Assembly (NCBI RefSeq): GCF_014647675.1
Contig: NZ_BMPQ01000024.1
Coordinates: 569 to 37,120 of the forward strand
DNA length: 36,552 nucleotides
Source of the DNA: Streptomyces flaveus
GTDB taxonomy: Bacteria; Actinomycetota; Actinomycetes; Streptomycetales; Streptomycetaceae
Direction of reading: 5' to 3'
Below are positions 15,057-22,623 of this stretch, one piece after another. The stretch's first letter is position 1; each line of letters begins with the position of its first letter. Both the position numbers and the translations under genes were made by a program. Below the pieces are notes generated by a model. That model was not told the DNA's origin and did not search any database. It was given only the letters and a program-made list of their open reading frames with translations.

Positions 15057-16193
15057 TCAACCCAGGGTGACCCGCAGGACGCGGTCCGTACCGTCCGGCT
15101 GGCCTCCGTTGGCGTCGGCGTTGGTGGTGGTCAGCCACAGCTGCTCGCTGCCGGGCACCTTCACGACCGTACGGAGGCGGCCGTACGTACCGACGTAGTA
15201 CGCCGTCGCCGTGCCCACGTTCTCCGTGTCGCCCTCGATGGGGATGTGCCAGAGGCGCTGGCCGCGCTGGGCGGCCATGTAGACGACGTTGTCGGCGATG
15301 GCGATGCCGCTGGGCGAGGCCTCGCCGGTGGTCCAGGTCTTCTTCGGGTTGGTCATCCCGGCGACCGAGCAGGTGCCCTCGCAGGTGGGCCAGCCGTAGT
15401 TGGCGCCGGGCTTGATCAGGTTCAGTTCGTCGAAGCGGGTGTTGCCGAACTCGGCCGACCACAGCCGCCCGTTGCGGTCGAAGGCGAGTCCCTGCGGGTT
15501 GCGGTGGCCGAGGCTGTAGACGTGGTTGCCGAAGGGGTTGCCGGGAGCCGGGTCCCCGGAGGTGGTCAGGCGCAGGATCTTGCCGTTGAGGGAGTTGCGG
15601 TCCTGGGCGAGGGCGGTGTTCTGGGCGTCGCCGGTCGTGGCGTACAGATAGCCGTCGGGGCCGAAGGCGAGCCGTCCGCCGTTGTGGTACGTGGCCTTCC
15701 TGATGCCCTGGAGGATCACCGTGTAGCCGCTGAGCGAGGTGCCGTCGTACGTCATGCGGGCGATGCGGTTGCCCTCGGCGGCGGTGTGCATGAAGTACAC
15801 GTGGTGGTTGGTGGCCCAATCGGGGTCGACGGCGACGCCCATGAGTCCGCCCTCGCCGTTGGTGGTCTGGCTTTCGGGCACGGCGCCGACCTGGGTCTTA
15901 ATGCCGTCGGGGGTAACCTTCCAGACCCGGAAGTCGTCGCGCTCGGTGACCAGGGCGTGTGAGCCGTCGGGCAGCCAGTCGACGCCCCAGGGGATGGTCA
16001 GCCCGGTGGTGAGGGGGGTGACGGATGTCGGTACACCTACAACTGCCGCTGTGGCGGCGGGAGTTGCGGTGTCGGCCTGGGCAGGCCCGAGTCCGGTGAG
16101 ACCGGCGAGTAACAGCCCGGTCAGGGACACAGCCGTGCCCGTGGTCAGCGTTCTACGGGTTCTACGGGTTCCGTGCTTGCTTGTCGGTCGCAT
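15057..16193 (-). CDS. Secreted PQQ-type sugar dehydrogenase (Gdh/Asd family)
   Basis: A 378-residue beta-propeller enzyme that oxidises aldoses outside the cell, in the soluble PQQ-glucose dehydrogenase family. The signal peptide (1-40) has RRTRR, a hydrophobic core and an AQA cleavage site. Propeller motifs are present: IPWGVDWLPDG, GEGGLMGVAVDP, HNGGRLAFGPDGYLYATTGD, SLNGKILRL, GHRNPQGLAFD, SAEFGNTRFDELNLIKPGANYGWP. Start ATG 16193 follows TTGGAGAA. Without PQQ biosynthesis genes here, cofactor use is inferred from the family only. It is convergent with the PTH2 gene. Confidence 0.88.
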   Translation of the reverse strand: MRPTSKHGTRRTRRTLTTGTAVSLTGLLLAGLTGLGPAQADTATPAATAAVVGVPTSVTPLTTGLTIPWGVDWLPDGSHALVTERDDFRVWKVTPDGIKTQVGAVPESQTTNGEGGLMGVAVDPDWATNHHVYFMHTAAEGNRIARMTYDGTSLSGYTVILQGIRKATYHNGGRLAFGPDGYLYATTGDAQNTALAQDRNSLNGKILRLTTSGDPAPGNPFGNHVYSLGHRNPQGLAFDRNGRLWSAEFGNTRFDELNLIKPGANYGWPTCEGTCSVAGMTNPKKTWTTGEASPSGIAIADNVVYMAAQRGQRLWHIPIEGDTENVGTATAYYVGTYGRLRTVVKVPGSEQLWLTTTNADANGGQPDGTDRVLRVTLG

Positions 16194-16221
16194 CGGTTCT
16201 CCAAGAGTGGGGGGCCGTCTC

Positions 16222-16250
16222 AGAATCGCGACCTGACGGGACACGGTCAA
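16222..16250 (-). promoter_or_regulatory. Predicted sigma-70-type promoter of the sugar dehydrogenase gene
   Basis: On the minus strand TTGACC (16245-16250) and GATTCT (16222-16227) are separated by exactly 17 bp, a good match to the vegetative HrdB-type promoter. The start codon is 28 nt beyond the -10 box. Confidence 0.6.
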
Positions 16251-16287
16251 TTACCTGAACGGATCGAACAGCATCACTTGAACCGGA

Positions 16288-17730
16288 TCAGGTGTCCTGC
16301 TGGTGATGGCACCGCGCCCCGTGCGGCCACCGGGTGAACGTCCCGTTCTCGCGCTCCACCAGCAGCCGTCGGCCCTGCGGCAGCACTCCGCGTGGCCGCA
16401 GGCCGGTCAGGCTCGCGGTCGTGTAGGCGGCGCTCAGGCTGGCGAGGTCGCGGACGATGCCGATGCTGAACAAGGACTGGGTCTCGGCGATGGCCTCGTG
16501 GTCGCCCGCCCGGATGACGACCCGCAGATCGGGTGCGACGGCCCGTGCGGCCACGGCCACCGCGATGTTGTCCAGGTCGTCGGAGGCGACTGCGGCCATG
16601 GCCTGGGCCGTGTCGAGGCCGAGCTTGCGCAGCACGAACCTGTCCCGGGCGTCGGCGACGACGACGGGGATGCCGAGTGCCTTCGCCAGCCGGAGGTTGG
16701 GGGCCGCCGGGTTGCGTTCCACCGCGATCACACCGAGGCCGAGCCCTTGCAACCGGGTGCACAGCCGGAGCCCGACCTGTCCGAATCCGACGACCACCAC
16801 GTGGCCCGCGCGGGGAAGCGCCCTGGGGCCCACCATGCCGATCGAGCGCGGGGCCAGCAGACGGTCGACCATTCCGGCGGTGAAGACGGCGGTGAACACG
16901 ATGGTGATCAGCATGGCGAAACTGCTGAACACCAGGTAGGCGGTCCCGCCGTGCGCGGCAGCGGGGCCGACGGTCGCCAGGGTCCGTGCCGCTTCGAAGA
17001 GGGCTTCCACCGGCGACCGGTGGTTGAGGGTCACCGACCAGATCCAGTCCGCCAACAGCACCGCGAAGAGACCGGCAAGGCCGGTCAGCATGATCCGTGA
17101 GCTGCCGTCGTGCGGTCGCAGCTGGCCCCTGATCTTGCCCAGCCGGGCCCGGTATCTCAGGGAGCGCGGCGGCCGGTACGGCTCGAGACGTACGGCGTCC
17201 TCGCCCCAGCGGGCGCCGACATGCCCCGAGGGCGTCCCGTGGAGCGCCAGCAACTCGGGCTGGAGGCAGGCGGCCAGCAGGACGGGGGCGGCGACATCGG
17301 CCGGTGAGGTGACCCGGCAGTTGGGGACCGTGCTCTCGAGCTGGCCCGCGACCGTCCGGTCGAAGACCGTCACCACCAGGGCCACGCCTGGACGGATGTG
17401 CTCGACGGCGAGCGCGTAGCGCAGGGACTCGGCGTCGTCGTCGAAGAGAACCGCGACGCTCGCCACCTTCCGGTCCAGGGCCCGTCGCAGTTCTTCGTCC
17501 GTGGGCTGGGTCATATGGCACACGACGTCCCCTGCTGATTGCAGAGAACCACAGACCCTGCGCGCCGCATCGCCGCCGATCACGACGTAGTACTGCTGCT
17601 GTGCCTCGTTCCCGTCCTCGTCCCCTCCCTCGTCCCCGGTCGACTCGGAGAGTTCCGCGGGTTCCGGGAGTCCCGCGGGTTCCGGGAGTTCAGAGGGCTC
17701 AAGGGGCTCAGAGAGCGAAGGCGCAGTCAT
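16288..17730 (-). CDS. TrkA-N/RCK domain ion-channel-like membrane protein
   Basis: A 480-residue protein. Residues 1-45 are a low-complexity acidic repeat (LPEPAGLPEPAELSE). A first TrkA-N-like domain (46-165) is degenerate at its glycine motif (IGGDAARRVC). Two membrane helices (213-233, 266-288) flank a pore-like loop with TVGP at 253-256. A second RCK domain (310-430) has an intact VVVVGFGQVG NAD-binding motif and ends in SLFSIGIVRDLASL. This arrangement resembles the actinobacterial two-RCK potassium channel family. The stop is 95 nt before the sugar dehydrogenase start; its ATG overlaps the end of the small Cys-rich gene. Confidence 0.85.
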   Translation of the reverse strand: MTAPSLSEPLEPSELPEPAGLPEPAELSESTGDEGGDEDGNEAQQQYYVVIGGDAARRVCGSLQSAGDVVCHMTQPTDEELRRALDRKVASVAVLFDDDAESLRYALAVEHIRPGVALVVTVFDRTVAGQLESTVPNCRVTSPADVAAPVLLAACLQPELLALHGTPSGHVGARWGEDAVRLEPYRPPRSLRYRARLGKIRGQLRPHDGSSRIMLTGLAGLFAVLLADWIWSVTLNHRSPVEALFEAARTLATVGPAAAHGGTAYLVFSSFAMLITIVFTAVFTAGMVDRLLAPRSIGMVGPRALPRAGHVVVVGFGQVGLRLCTRLQGLGLGVIAVERNPAAPNLRLAKALGIPVVVADARDRFVLRKLGLDTAQAMAAVASDDLDNIAVAVAARAVAPDLRVVIRAGDHEAIAETQSLFSIGIVRDLASLSAAYTTASLTGLRPRGVLPQGRRLLVERENGTFTRWPHGARCHHQQDT

Positions 17731-17905
17731 CTGAGCGGTACGGGTCGCAGTCGAGGCATCGGAGGGTCAGGCAGCCACCGCATCGGGTGAGCGACCGCCC
17801 GCAATGGCATGTGGGGGCACTCGGATCCTCGGACTCCTTGTCCGTGACCGGTCGGCGGCGGGTCCCGGCGGTTCCCGGCACGGTACGACTGCTGGCGGAA
17901 CTCAT
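17708..17905 (-). CDS. Small Cys-rich (zinc-ribbon-like) protein
   Basis: A 65-residue protein with eight Cys in its second half: CHCGRSL, CGGC, CLDC and a final DDC. This pattern suggests a small zinc-binding module. The ATG at 17905 is preceded by GGGAG at good spacing, and its stop overlaps the start of the RCK channel-like gene by 23 nt, a sign of translational coupling. No family is recognised. It may be the first gene of the operon running through the channel-like protein to the sugar dehydrogenase. Confidence 0.6.
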   Translation of the reverse strand: MSSASSRTVPGTAGTRRRPVTDKESEDPSAPTCHCGRSLTRCGGCLTLRCLDCDPYRSDDCAFAL

Positions 17906-18401
17906 GGACTACTCCCATGGAGTTGGATGCGTTGGCGGGGCACGGTGGCACGGCACCGGCGCGTACAGGCCGTCGAGAGCAGTACGGGATTGACGGCTCC
18001 CTGGCCGACTGGGCAGGCCGGGCCGTTCGGCGCAGCCGGGCGGGGATCGCCCGCGTGGAACGCCGCGACACCGAACGTAGGGCGCCCCGCTCCCTCGCAC
18101 CATGAGCAGATGTCACGCCCCCGACCCCCTGGAATCCGACAGATGCACAAAGGCCGTGGCCGACGCACCCGCCCCCTGCCACTGCAGAGCCGTAGGGGCC
18201 GATGTGGCCCCAAGTAGCCAGGAGTTACTTTGAGTTTCACCGGATATGCCCGAACAGACCTTGTTACACGATCTATAGCATTTCATTGCAACAGACACCC
18301 TTGACAGTCTGTGGGCTGTTTCGCCACGTTTAAGCTCTGCCAAGTGCAGGACAAGTGGGACGCGGAGAGCGCGTGTTGGGGGAAACGGGGGGCGGTCGCC
18401 C
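17906..18401. other. Long divergent intergenic region with an AT-rich promoter zone
   Basis: About 500 nt separate the Cys-rich gene (-) from the acetyltransferase gene (+). Positions 17906-18200 are GC-rich with several short open frames, none with a good start or motif. Positions about 18225-18335 are markedly AT-rich for this genome (TTACACGATCTATAGCATTTC) and probably hold promoter elements for the plus-strand gene. Confidence 0.55.
18301..18330 (+). promoter_or_regulatory. Candidate promoter upstream of the acetyltransferase-DegT genes
   Basis: TTGACA (18301-18306) is a consensus -35 box. With an 18-bp spacer the -10 would be CACGTT (18325-18330), an acceptable TAnnnT-like hexamer. It lies 72 nt before the ATG at 18402. 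Confidence 0.45.
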
Positions 18402-19538
18402 ATGCGATCGATCAGTAATGGCATGCACATAACCATCCACAGAGCCGAGCATCTCGACGCCTCGCTCAGCCGGGCCTGGCACAAGGCGATGGACGAGTCG
18501 CCCGACTACGCCAACCCGTTCCTGGCACCGGAGTTCGCGGCCGGGATCGGCGAGTGCCGCGGCGGGGCCCGGGTGGCGGTCCTGCACGAGAACGGGGAAC
18601 CCGTCGGCTTCCTCCCGTACGAACGCAACTCCTTCGGCGTCGGCCGGGCCATAGGTCTCGGCCTCTCCGACTGCCAGGCCCTCGTGCACCGCCCCGGGAT
18701 CACCTGGGACACCGAACAACTGCTGCGCGCCTGCGGGCTGTCCGTCTTCGAGTTCGACCATCTCGTCGAGGAGCAGAAGCCGTTCGGCCGCTACGTCACG
18801 GGGACGTTCCCCTCACCGGTGCTCGATCTGAAGCCCGGCGACGGCGACTACGCGCAGTGGCTGCGGGCCGCGTACCCGGGGATCGCCAAGACGACTCTGA
18901 AGAAGGAACGCCGCCTGGGGCGCGACCTCGGCGAGATGCGGTTCGTCTTCGACGAGCGCGATCCGCGGATGCTGCGCACGCTCATGCGGTGGAAGTCCGC
19001 CCAGTACCGCAGGACGGGACGGATGGACCGGTTCGCGCGGCCGTGGATCGTGGACCTGGCCGACCATCTGTTCCAGGTGCGCGAGGAGCACTTCACCGGC
19101 GTACTGTCCGTGGTGTACGCGGGCGACCGCCCGGTGGCCGCCCACTTCGGGCCGAGATCGCGCACGGTGCTGGCGGCCTGGTTCACCGCGTACGACCCCG
19201 AGTTCCGCTACTACTCGCCCGGCCTGATCATGCATCTGCGGATGGCCGAGGCGGCGGCCCGGGACGGCGTACGGCTGATGGACATGGGCCGCGGTGACAA
19301 GGAGTACAAGGACTGGCTCAAGACCCGCGAGCTGCGCGTCGCCGAGGGCTTCGCGACCCGCCCTCACCCGGTGGCGACCGCGCACCGGCTGTGGCGCCGG
19401 CCGGTGCGCGGCCTGCGGAACACGGTCCTGGCCCATCCCACCCTGCGCGAGCCGGCCGACCGGCTGCTGAAGACGGTCGGTTCCTTGCGTACGTCGGGCC
19501 GGACCGACTCCGGCAGCGCCGTACCCCGCGCACGCTGA
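18402..19538 (+). CDS. GNAT acetyltransferase, CelD/BcsL type
   Basis: A 378-residue protein with the tandem GNAT/FemAB-like fold of the CelD/BcsL family, linked to extracellular polysaccharide or cell-wall modification. Residues about 150-180 (YPGIAKTTLKKERRLGRDLG) and 235-320 (LSVVYAGDRPVAAHFGPRSRTVLAAWFTAYDPEFRYYSPGLIMHLRMAEAAARDGVRLMDMGRGDKEYKDWL) match the family's C-terminal acetyltransferase domain. No signal peptide. ATG 18402 follows GGGGGGCGG; an in-frame ATG at codon 8 is possible. It is followed 168 nt later by a DegT-family gene, as in sugar-modification clusters, though no glycosyltransferase is nearby. Confidence 0.82.
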   Translation: MRSISNGMHITIHRAEHLDASLSRAWHKAMDESPDYANPFLAPEFAAGIGECRGGARVAVLHENGEPVGFLPYERNSFGVGRAIGLGLSDCQALVHRPGITWDTEQLLRACGLSVFEFDHLVEEQKPFGRYVTGTFPSPVLDLKPGDGDYAQWLRAAYPGIAKTTLKKERRLGRDLGEMRFVFDERDPRMLRTLMRWKSAQYRRTGRMDRFARPWIVDLADHLFQVREEHFTGVLSVVYAGDRPVAAHFGPRSRTVLAAWFTAYDPEFRYYSPGLIMHLRMAEAAARDGVRLMDMGRGDKEYKDWLKTRELRVAEGFATRPHPVATAHRLWRRPVRGLRNTVLAHPTLREPADRLLKTVGSLRTSGRTDSGSAVPRAR

Positions 19539-19706
19539 GCAGGCTTCCCTCCCCCGGCCGTCCTGTGGCGGGGCGACGGATCGACGCGCACGCGAGAGCA
19601 CTCGCCTCGCGAGAGACACCCTGCCCAAGCCCCTGCGTACGCCCCTCCGTGCGCCCTCGCGAACGCGAACGACCCCTCGATGGCCCTTCGACAAGAAGAG
19701 GTGACC

Positions 19707-20933
19707 ATGCCGTACGGATCGCGGCTCGCCGCGACGATGACACGGCGGCTCGGACGGGAATGCGTCTACACGCCCTCGGCACGGCTGGCGCTGTACCTGG
19801 CACTACGACGCTGGTGCCGGCCGGGCGCACGGGTGCTGATGTCGCCGGTGAACGACGACGTGATCCTCTTCGTCGTCCTCGCGGCCGGACTGCGCCCGGT
19901 GCAGGCCCCGGTGTCCATGTGGGACGGCAACATCGACCCCGCCGCCGTACCCGAGTCGACCTGGCGGAACGTGGACGCCGTACTGACCACGAACCTGTAC
20001 GGGTTGCCGGACCGCGTCGTCGAACTGCGGCGCCGCTGCGAGGAGTTGGGCATCCCCCTGCTCGAGGACGCGGCACACGCGATCGGCACGCATGTGGACG
20101 GGCAGCCGATCGGGACGTTCGGGAAGGCGGCGGCGTTCAGCCTGTCCAAGCATGTGGCGGCGATGGCGGGCGGTTTCCTCGCCGTCGAGGACGCGCGCAC
20201 CAGGCGGGAGTTGGAGCTGCTGCGCGACGATCTCCTCGAACCGGCCCGCCTGCGCACCGACCTGACCGCGGCACTGCGCCCGCTGGCGCGTTCCGCCGTA
20301 CGCGGCCTCCACCTGGTGCGTCCCGTGTGGCGCACGATGCAACGCCTCGGCCTGCTGGAACGCGACGACTTCCGCATGCCCCTGCACGCGCCACGGCTGG
20401 CCCGCAGCGCTCGCGAGGCGCCCAGCCTCAAGGCGTACGAGCCATGGGTACGCGTCGACCTGCACGACTTCCGCTCCCGCCACGGAGCCCTGGTCCGCGG
20501 CCAGTTGGAGCTCCGCATGGCGGGCCTCGACGCGAACCTCGCCCGCCGCAGGGCCGGCGCCGCCCTGCTCTCGGGCACCGCCTGGGCCTCCCCGGCACTG
20601 CGCGACCGAGCCACCCACGAGGGCCCTCCTCCCGTCTTCCGGGTGCCGCTCCTGGTCCACGACCGCGACACCCTCGTGGAACGCCTGGTGAACCACGGCG
20701 TGGTCACCGGATACATCTACGATCCCCCGCTCGACGACTACGCGGGCCCCGAGTTCGCCGAACCGTCCCCCGCCCCGTCGGCCGCCCGCTGGTTCGCCTC
20801 ACACGTACTCCCGGCCGACCCGCTCCTGGCCCGCAGGATCACCGCCGCGCTGACCAAGGAGCAGGCGACGACCGCGCACCCGTCCCTCGTCACCCCGCTG
20901 CCGGACCCCACGCCACGGACACGCTTGGGCTGA
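19707..20933 (+). CDS. DegT/DnrJ/EryC1-family PLP-dependent protein
   Basis: A 408-residue fold-type I protein like the sugar aminotransferases that make amino sugars on nucleotide-activated sugars. The PLP-binding features are LLEDAAHAIG (D121) and SLSKHVAAMAGGFLA with the Schiff-base Lys at 148; TTNLYGLPDRV matches the family. The usual H of the SGHK-type motif is replaced (SLSKHV). The region after 170 is longer and more Arg-rich than in typical DegT proteins and may be altered for a different substrate. ATG 19707 follows AAGAGGTGACC. It is downstream of the GNAT gene and may share its transcript. Confidence 0.82.
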   Translation: MPYGSRLAATMTRRLGRECVYTPSARLALYLALRRWCRPGARVLMSPVNDDVILFVVLAAGLRPVQAPVSMWDGNIDPAAVPESTWRNVDAVLTTNLYGLPDRVVELRRRCEELGIPLLEDAAHAIGTHVDGQPIGTFGKAAAFSLSKHVAAMAGGFLAVEDARTRRELELLRDDLLEPARLRTDLTAALRPLARSAVRGLHLVRPVWRTMQRLGLLERDDFRMPLHAPRLARSAREAPSLKAYEPWVRVDLHDFRSRHGALVRGQLELRMAGLDANLARRRAGAALLSGTAWASPALRDRATHEGPPPVFRVPLLVHDRDTLVERLVNHGVVTGYIYDPPLDDYAGPEFAEPSPAPSAARWFASHVLPADPLLARRITAALTKEQATTAHPSLVTPLPDPTPRTRLG

Positions 20934-20986
20934 CGGACGTGTTCGAACGGGGCGACACACCGCGACCACCCTGATCGGCGCCCACC

Positions 20987-21022
20987 GCCTCTGCCTCTGC
21001 CTCTGCCTCTGCCTCTGCCTCT
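20987..21022. repeat. Hexanucleotide tandem repeat (GCCTCT)6
   Basis: Six perfect copies of GCCTCT lie in the gap between the DegT-family gene and the DUF692 gene, 53 nt after the former's stop. Perfect hexamer arrays can vary in length by slippage. They are not in a gene; the frames there are not supported. Confidence 0.9.
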
Positions 21023-21171
21023 GCCCGGCGAACCTCAAATGTTGCTCTGAACGTCCCCACCGATGGGTTCGGCCCCGCCTGCCGGGGCCATGACCCGGTT
21101 ACGCCGGAACACAGGCCCGTCGAAGGAGACGACGCACAGGTCCTGGTGAAACCGTGGTGAAGGAGGGGACC

Positions 21172-22494
21172 ATGCAGCGACTGGGTACGGGAATCGGATG
21201 GCGGCCGGAGATCGCCGAGGCCGTGGAACGCATGCCCGGCATCGACTGGGTCGAGGCCGTCGCGGAGAACGTGTGCCCTGGGCACATCCCCGACTCGCTG
21301 CGGCGCCTGCGCGAACGCGGCGTCACGGTCGTACCGCACGGCGTCTCCCTCGGCCTCGGAGGCGCCGAACGGCCCGACGAGGACCGTCTCACCGCCCTCG
21401 CCGAACGCGCCGAGGCGCTCGCCGCACCGCTCGTCACGGAGCACATCGCGTTCGTCCGCGCGGGCGGCACTCTCACCGCCTCGCCACGCCTTGAGGCCGG
21501 GCACCTGCTGCCCGTGCCGCGTACCCGGGACGCCCTCGACGTCCTGTGCGAGAACATCCGTATCGCGCAGGCCGCCCTGCCCGTGCCGCTCGCCGTCGAG
21601 AACATCGCGGCGCTGTTCTCCTGGCCGGGCGAGGAGATGACCGAGGGGCAGTTCCTGTACGAACTGGTCGACCGTACCGGCGTACGCCTCCTCATCGACG
21701 TGGCCAACCTCCACACCAACCACGTCAACCGCGGCGAGGACCCCGCCAAGGCCCTCGACGAACTGCCCGTCGAGGCCATCGCCTACGTCCACGTCGCCGG
21801 CGGCTTCGAACGCGACGGCGTCTGGCACGACAGCCACGCCCACGCCGTGCCCCCGGCGGTCCTCGACGTCCTCGCGGACCTGGCGTCCCGGGTGCGTCCA
21901 CCGGGCGTACTCCTGGAGCGGGACGAGAACTTCCCCGAACCGGCAGAGCTGGCGCGGGAGTTGACGGCGATCCGGGAAACCGTGGAGAACGCTCCGAAGG
22001 TAAGCGACGAGTCTTCAGGCGTACGGGACGGAGGCGCCCCGAAGGACAACACGGCCACGGACACAGGCACCGGCACCGAACCCGCCCGTCAGCGCCTCGC
22101 CCTCGCTCAGGCCGCCCTCCTCTCCGCACTCGTCGCCGGAACCCCCGCACCCGAGGGCTTCGACCGGACGCGGCTGGCCGTGCAGGCGCGGGCGCTCGCC
22201 TCGAAGCGGGCCGACGTCGTGGCCAAGGTCGCTCCGGAACTGCCGGAGATCCTGGCGGGGGCGTACCGGCCGCGGTTCCTGGCGTACGCGCACGGCCACC
22301 CGATGACCGACGGCTACCGGCACGACGCGCTGGCCTTCGCCGAGCACCTGCTCCTGCACGGCCGCCTCGAAGACGCCGACGTACAGCGGGAGTTGAGCGA
22401 CTGGTGGCTGGAACGCTCGGGTCCCGCCCCGCTGTCCCGACGCCCGGCGGCCCGCTTGGCGCGCGCCACGCGACGGGTCCTGCTGAGGCGTTGA
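21172..22494 (+). CDS. DUF692 (MNIO) enzyme with C-terminal extra domain
   Basis: A 440-residue protein. Residues 1-270 are a DUF692 TIM barrel, the multinuclear non-haem iron oxidative enzyme (MNIO) family of MbnB and TglH, which modify Cys in peptide precursors. Likely metal ligands are all present: H56 (VPHG), E90/H91 (TEH), E143/N144 (VENI), D176/N179 (DVANLHTN), H207 (YVHVAG), D220/H222 (DSHAH) and E249 (LERD). A Thr/Gly-rich linker (280-300) joins a C-terminal helical domain (310-440: LALAQAALLSALVAGTPAPEGFD). The ATG follows AAGGAGGGG; the GTG six codons earlier precedes that site. No precursor-peptide gene is evident beside it. Confidence 0.88.
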   Translation: MQRLGTGIGWRPEIAEAVERMPGIDWVEAVAENVCPGHIPDSLRRLRERGVTVVPHGVSLGLGGAERPDEDRLTALAERAEALAAPLVTEHIAFVRAGGTLTASPRLEAGHLLPVPRTRDALDVLCENIRIAQAALPVPLAVENIAALFSWPGEEMTEGQFLYELVDRTGVRLLIDVANLHTNHVNRGEDPAKALDELPVEAIAYVHVAGGFERDGVWHDSHAHAVPPAVLDVLADLASRVRPPGVLLERDENFPEPAELARELTAIRETVENAPKVSDESSGVRDGGAPKDNTATDTGTGTEPARQRLALAQAALLSALVAGTPAPEGFDRTRLAVQARALASKRADVVAKVAPELPEILAGAYRPRFLAYAHGHPMTDGYRHDALAFAEHLLLHGRLEDADVQRELSDWWLERSGPAPLSRRPAARLARATRRVLLRR

Positions 22495-22582
22495 GACGCT
22501 GAGGCACAACAGGCACCGCCAACAAGGGACATAGAGCCGACACCGGCAGACCGGTGCTTTACTTCGCCAAGTACCCAACGAA

Positions 22583-22619
22583 ATATCCCTTTTGACATGG
22601 TCGTGTGCTGAAGGGATAT
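22583..22619 (+). promoter_or_regulatory. Inverted repeat covering the RBS of the S33 hydrolase
   Basis: ATATCCCTT (22583-22591) is the exact complement of AAGGGATAT (22611-22619), with a 19-nt loop. The right arm contains the ribosome binding site AAGGGA of the gene starting at 22624. In RNA the stem would hide it; in DNA it could be an operator. TTGACA lies in the loop (22592-22597). Confidence 0.6.
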
Positions 22620-22623
22620 GTGA

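Noticed and set aside
17917..18105. Short plus-strand frame in the long divergent gap
   Set aside because: It has no RBS and no recognisable composition or motif.
20987..21022. CRISPR-like repeats
   Set aside because: The units are 6 bp with no spacers; no other direct-repeat array with spacers was seen in the window.
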